Assembly (NCBI GenBank): GCA_029945985.1
Contig: JAQSDP010000429.1
Span: forward strand, 1 to 16,968
DNA length: 16,968 bases
Reading direction: 5' to 3'
Source of the DNA: a bacterium
Lineage (GTDB): Bacteria > Acidobacteriota > Blastocatellia > Pyrinomonadales > Pyrinomonadaceae
Below the pieces are notes generated by a model. That model worked only from the letters and a program-made list of their open reading frames with translations, did no database searches and was not told where the DNA came from. Both the position numbers and the translations under genes were made by a program. Below are positions 14,610 to 16,968 of the stretch, one piece after another; the stretch's first letter is position 1; each line of letters opens with the position of its first letter.

Positions 14610-15866
14610 GTGTTGGAAATGCTGTACGTATCGCAGATCGTGGGACGACCGATACTTGATTTCCGCGGTGAGCAGGTCGCCGCGATCAAGGACGTCATCG
14701 TGCGCTACGGCAGCGAAGACTACCCGCCAGTAGTAGGCCTTGTCGCCCGTTTCCGTCGCCGCGACTTCTTCGTCTCCGGCCGCAACATCGCAAAGATCAA
14801 CGAAAAGGGGGCTCGCCTGAGCACCGCCAAGCTCGACCTTACGCCATTCGAACGACGTGAAGGTGAAGTGCTTTTAGACAAAGACGTTCTCGACAACCAG
14901 CTTATCGACGTCGACGGCAAAAGAGTCGTCCGCGTGAATGATGTACAGATCATCGACACCGGCGACCGCTGGCGTGTTACAGGTGCCGACGTCAGCTTCC
15001 AGGGCTTCCTCCGCCGCCTGATGCCCAAGGGATTCTACGGCAACGATCGTCCGGTCGAAGTGCTCGATTGGGCCGACGTCGGATATCTAGCAACCGACAC
15101 GGCAACGGTCACCGTTCAGCTCAAATCGTCCAAGGACAAGCTCTCCCGCCTCCATCCGGTCGAGATCGCTCAGCTTGCGGAATCCTTGTCGCCCGTCCAT
15201 CGAACCGAGGTCGTGGAAAGCCTCGACGACGAGATCGCTGCCGACACTCTCGAAGAAATGTCGACTGAGGCTCAAGCTCGGATCCTCGAGGAGATGGACG
15301 ACGAACGCGCGGCCGACATCCTTGAAGAGATGAGTCCCGACGACGCTGTCGACGTCCTCAACGAACTCGACGATGATCGCGCTCAGCAGCTCTTCGACTT
15401 AATGGAAGATGAGGAAAAGGCCGACGTCGCCGAGTTGATGAACTTCGAACACGACACGGCCGGCGGACTGATGACGACCGAGTTCGTCCACGTTCCCAAA
15501 GATCTGACCGTCGGCGAGACGATCATCCGCCTCCGCGAGATGGCAGAGACGCCGAACATGATCTACTACCTCTACGTGGTTGAGGAAGAAGATTCGTGGA
15601 AACTCGTCGGCCTGATCTCACTCCGGTCCCTGATCTTAGCAGACCCACGTTTGAAACTATCCGAGGTCATGCGACGCGAATTTCGATACGCCCACCCATC
15701 CGACTCCGCCGAAGAGGCGGCGCAGATCATTTCGGAGTACAATCTTCTTGCATTGCCGGTTATTGATGATGATGGAGATATCGCGGGGATCGTCACGGTC
15801 GACGACGCGATGGAAGTTCTACTTCCGAAGAATCTTCAGCGGCGGCTGCCGCGACTGTTTGGCTAA
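14610..15866 (+). CDS. PRC-barrel, MgtE N-domain and CBS-pair protein without a transporter domain
   Basis: The protein has 418 residues from a GTG at 14610. An ATG three codons later (14619, MLYVSQIVGRP) is an equally good or better start, since homologues of this type begin near it; neither has a strong ribosome site. Residues 1-75 and about 90-155 look like two PRC-barrel-type domains (IDVDGKRVVRVNDVQII at 99-115). Residues 175-285 are an MgtE_N helical superhelix with repeats such as LEEMDDERAADILEEMSPDD. Residues 288-405 are a CBS pair (TTEFVHVPKDLTVGE; PVIDDDGDIAGIVTVDDAM). In MgtE channels this N-CBS unit senses cytosolic Mg2+ and gates the pore. Here the chain ends after the CBS pair, with no membrane helix, so it is a soluble sensor or regulator. 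No partner transporter is in the window. A small gene follows 18 bases downstream. Confidence 0.9.
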   Translation: MLEMLYVSQIVGRPILDFRGEQVAAIKDVIVRYGSEDYPPVVGLVARFRRRDFFVSGRNIAKINEKGARLSTAKLDLTPFERREGEVLLDKDVLDNQLIDVDGKRVVRVNDVQIIDTGDRWRVTGADVSFQGFLRRLMPKGFYGNDRPVEVLDWADVGYLATDTATVTVQLKSSKDKLSRLHPVEIAQLAESLSPVHRTEVVESLDDEIAADTLEEMSTEAQARILEEMDDERAADILEEMSPDDAVDVLNELDDDRAQQLFDLMEDEEKADVAELMNFEHDTAGGLMTTEFVHVPKDLTVGETIIRLREMAETPNMIYYLYVVEEEDSWKLVGLISLRSLILADPRLKLSEVMRREFRYAHPSDSAEEAAQIISEYNLLALPVIDDDGDIAGIVTVDDAMEVLLPKNLQRRLPRLFG

Positions 15867-15870
15867 TTTC

Positions 15871-15876
15871 AAGGAG
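15871..15876 (+). promoter_or_regulatory. Shine-Dalgarno of the small acidic gene
   Basis: AAGGAG lies eight bases before the ATG at 15885, in the 18-base gap after the MgtE_N/CBS gene. A second purine-rich site (GAAAGGAAGGA, ending near 15907) precedes an internal ATG at 15912, so initiation could occur at either codon. The strong site argues that this short frame is truly translated. Confidence 0.75.
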
Positions 15877-15884
15877 TACGGGGA

Positions 15885-16067
15885 ATGAATTCAGCAGAAA
15901 GGAAGGAATCAATGAATAACGAACTGGAACACGACGATGACGATCTCGCAGCAGATCGTGAACCGAACACAAAGCTGGTCCGCGAACCGAACACTGAGTT
16001 CGCCCGCGAGCCCAACACCCGCGAACCCAACACGGGGATCACTGATACGGAAGATGATAAGGCTTAA
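15885..16067 (+). CDS. Small acidic protein with repeated EPNT motif
   Basis: This 60-residue frame follows the MgtE_N/CBS gene by 18 bases and has a strong AAGGAG ribosome site, so it is probably co-transcribed and translated. A second start at 15912 would give 51 residues. The protein is highly charged and acidic, with no membrane segment and no cysteine. An Asp-rich patch (EHDDDDLAADREP) is followed by four copies of EPNT, each preceded by Arg, at about residues 26-49; spacing between copies is 9, 9 and 5 residues. The end, TDTEDDKA, is again acidic. It is probably disordered. The DDDD patch could bind divalent cations, which would suit a neighbour of an Mg2+ sensor, but this is speculation. 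Its TAA shares the bases TTAA (16064-16067) with the stop of the convergent TPR gene. I recognise no family. Confidence 0.65.
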   Translation: MNSAERKESMNNELEHDDDDLAADREPNTKLVREPNTEFAREPNTREPNTGITDTEDDKA

Positions 16068-16968
16068 AGGCCCAGCTTTCTAGCCAACGCTTCCCAACGC
16101 GGATCGTCATACAACGATCGAAGATGAGTGCTGACCCGGGCGTGAGTGATGCCCGGGTCTCTCTCTTTGAGCGCTCGCTCAAGCCATCCGAACGCGTCAT
16201 CGATCTCTCCGCGAACGGCACAAACCTCAGCTAGTTGAAACGCGTCGCCGGCGACATAGGCTTGGCCTAATTCCTCTAAAAGCCGGTTAGCGTTCTCAGG
16301 ATCGCCGAGGCGGAAACTGATTATCGCGAGCGCCCACGTCCTCCAGAATTCGTCCGGCTCTAACATCGCCTCAGCCCGGGCTTCGTTCTTAAGTTCTTGA
16401 TCGAGCAACACGGTCGATCGCATCGCATGACTGACAAGACGATTCGGCGAAAGTTCGATCGCCTTCTGAAATGCAGCGGCTGCGTCCTCGAGATTGCCCG
16501 CGGAGTGCGAAATAAGCCCCAGATTGTGCCATATGGCCCCGCTCAACGGGTCCCGATCTAAAACGGACCGACTCAGCTGAACCGCGCGTTCTGCATTCCC
16601 AAGCTTAAGCTCGAGAATGCTTGCGCCGTCGGCAACGACAGGGTTTGCGGGAGCAAGGTTCAAGGCCTTTGCGTAAGATTGGCCGGCTGATGTCAGGTCG
16701 AGATCGTACGCAGCTTGGATGCGGCCGAGCGCGGCATATGCCTCGGCTAGATCAGGTTCGATAGACAGAGCTCTAGCCACCGCCTGCTTTGCCCGCGCGT
16801 AAGCGTCGTCTACGGGAAGCCAGTTCTTGCCGGCGCCTACGCAAAGTGCGTGACTCAGTTCAGTCCATCCGCGAGCGAACTCGGGATCCGCAGCAACGGC
16901 TTCCTCAAAATAAACGATCGCTTTTAATCCGTCCTCGCGGTTGGTTCGATCGAGGAAGTAGCGCCCCA
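16064..16968 (-). CDS. C-terminal part of a tetratricopeptide-repeat protein (continues beyond window)
   Basis: The frame is open from the TAA at 16064-16066 to the right edge, about 300 codons, with no stop and no convincing start, so the 5' end lies outside. A GTG at 16780 is not the start: the codons before it read GRYFLDRTNREDGLKAIVYF and continue as clear TPR sequence (EEAVAADPEFARGWTELSHAL). Several TPR units follow, for example VARALSIEPDLAEAYAALG and AAAFQKAIELSP. The C-terminus DPRWEALARKLGL is typical of large proteins in which a winged-helix or kinase domain, and often a TolB-like domain, precedes the TPR array; this is known mainly from Acidobacteriota and some Proteobacteria. The N-terminal domain here cannot be seen. 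It is convergent with the small acidic gene, sharing stop codon bases. Confidence 0.85.
   Translation of the reverse strand, partial: GRYFLDRTNREDGLKAIVYFEEAVAADPEFARGWTELSHALCVGAGKNWLPVDDAYARAKQAVARALSIEPDLAEAYAALGRIQAAYDLDLTSAGQSYAKALNLAPANPVVADGASILELKLGNAERAVQLSRSVLDRDPLSGAIWHNLGLISHSAGNLEDAAAAFQKAIELSPNRLVSHAMRSTVLLDQELKNEARAEAMLEPDEFWRTWALAIISFRLGDPENANRLLEELGQAYVAGDAFQLAEVCAVRGEIDDAFGWLERALKERDPGITHARVSTHLRSLYDDPRWEALARKLGL

Noticed and set aside
15955..16035. Short direct repeats that could suggest a CRISPR or tandem array
   Set aside because: The units are only about 13 bases, irregularly spaced and in frame as EPNT codons. There are no spacers and no cas genes.
16778..16780. GTG as the start of the TPR gene
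   Set aside because: The frame stays open to the window edge, and the codons before it encode clear TPR-type sequence.

Overview
The window looks like chromosomal DNA of a free-living, moderately GC-rich Gram-negative bacterium. The best guess is the phylum Acidobacteriota, class Blastocatellia (Pyrinomonadaceae-like). This rests on family content only: a PD40/TolB-type propeller protein with a short N-terminal 'CPxC...C-LDDG' ribbon, a TPR protein ending in 'DPRWEALARKLGL', a PRC-barrel/MgtE_N/CBS protein, and an Nfn-like flavoprotein fused into one chain. No rRNA, tRNA, transposase, phage gene or CRISPR array was seen.

Layout. (1) 1-452: the 3' end of an unrecognised gene, convergent with (2) 458-4174 (-), a 1238-aa flavin/iron-sulfur oxidoreductase that joins a GltD/NfnB-like half to a PyrK/NfnA-like half. 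(3) 4175-4437: a divergent regulatory region with three TTAGCGGA boxes and a good sigma70-type promoter. (4) 4438-7293 (+): a polysaccharide co-polymerase/tyrosine autokinase of the Wzc type, followed closely by a small unknown gene. (5) 7311-9181 (-): rfbD and rfbB, overlapping by ATGA, two of the four steps to dTDP-L-rhamnose. A long imperfect hairpin lies just before rfbB. (6) 9266-9865 (-): a zinc-ribbon membrane protein with a bacterial PH domain. (7) 9945-13095 (-): a Tyr-rich, Gly/Lys/Pro-tailed lipoprotein, ended by a strong terminator, and upstream of it a membrane-anchored PD40 propeller protein with its own predicted promoter. (8) 13096-13585: a mostly empty gap containing that promoter and a terminator. 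(9) 13586-14449 (-): an exported lytic transglycosylase. (10) 14610-16067 (+): a soluble PRC/MgtE_N/CBS protein and a 60-residue acidic protein with EPNT repeats. (11) 16064-16968 (-): the C-terminal part of a TPR protein that runs off the window.

The central part is cell-envelope biology. The autokinase controls chain length and export of a surface polysaccharide, and RfbB/RfbD supply rhamnose for such a polymer. The lipoprotein and transglycosylase also act in the envelope. The Nfn-like enzyme is a redox gene unconnected to these, but it shares the divergent promoter region with the autokinase.

The least conventional items are the single-chain Nfn-like enzyme with a ~290-aa N-terminal extension, the TTAGCGGA box array, the MgtE sensor without a transporter coupled to a repeat microprotein, and the hairpin in front of rfbB. 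I found no convincing complete new defence or mobile system.
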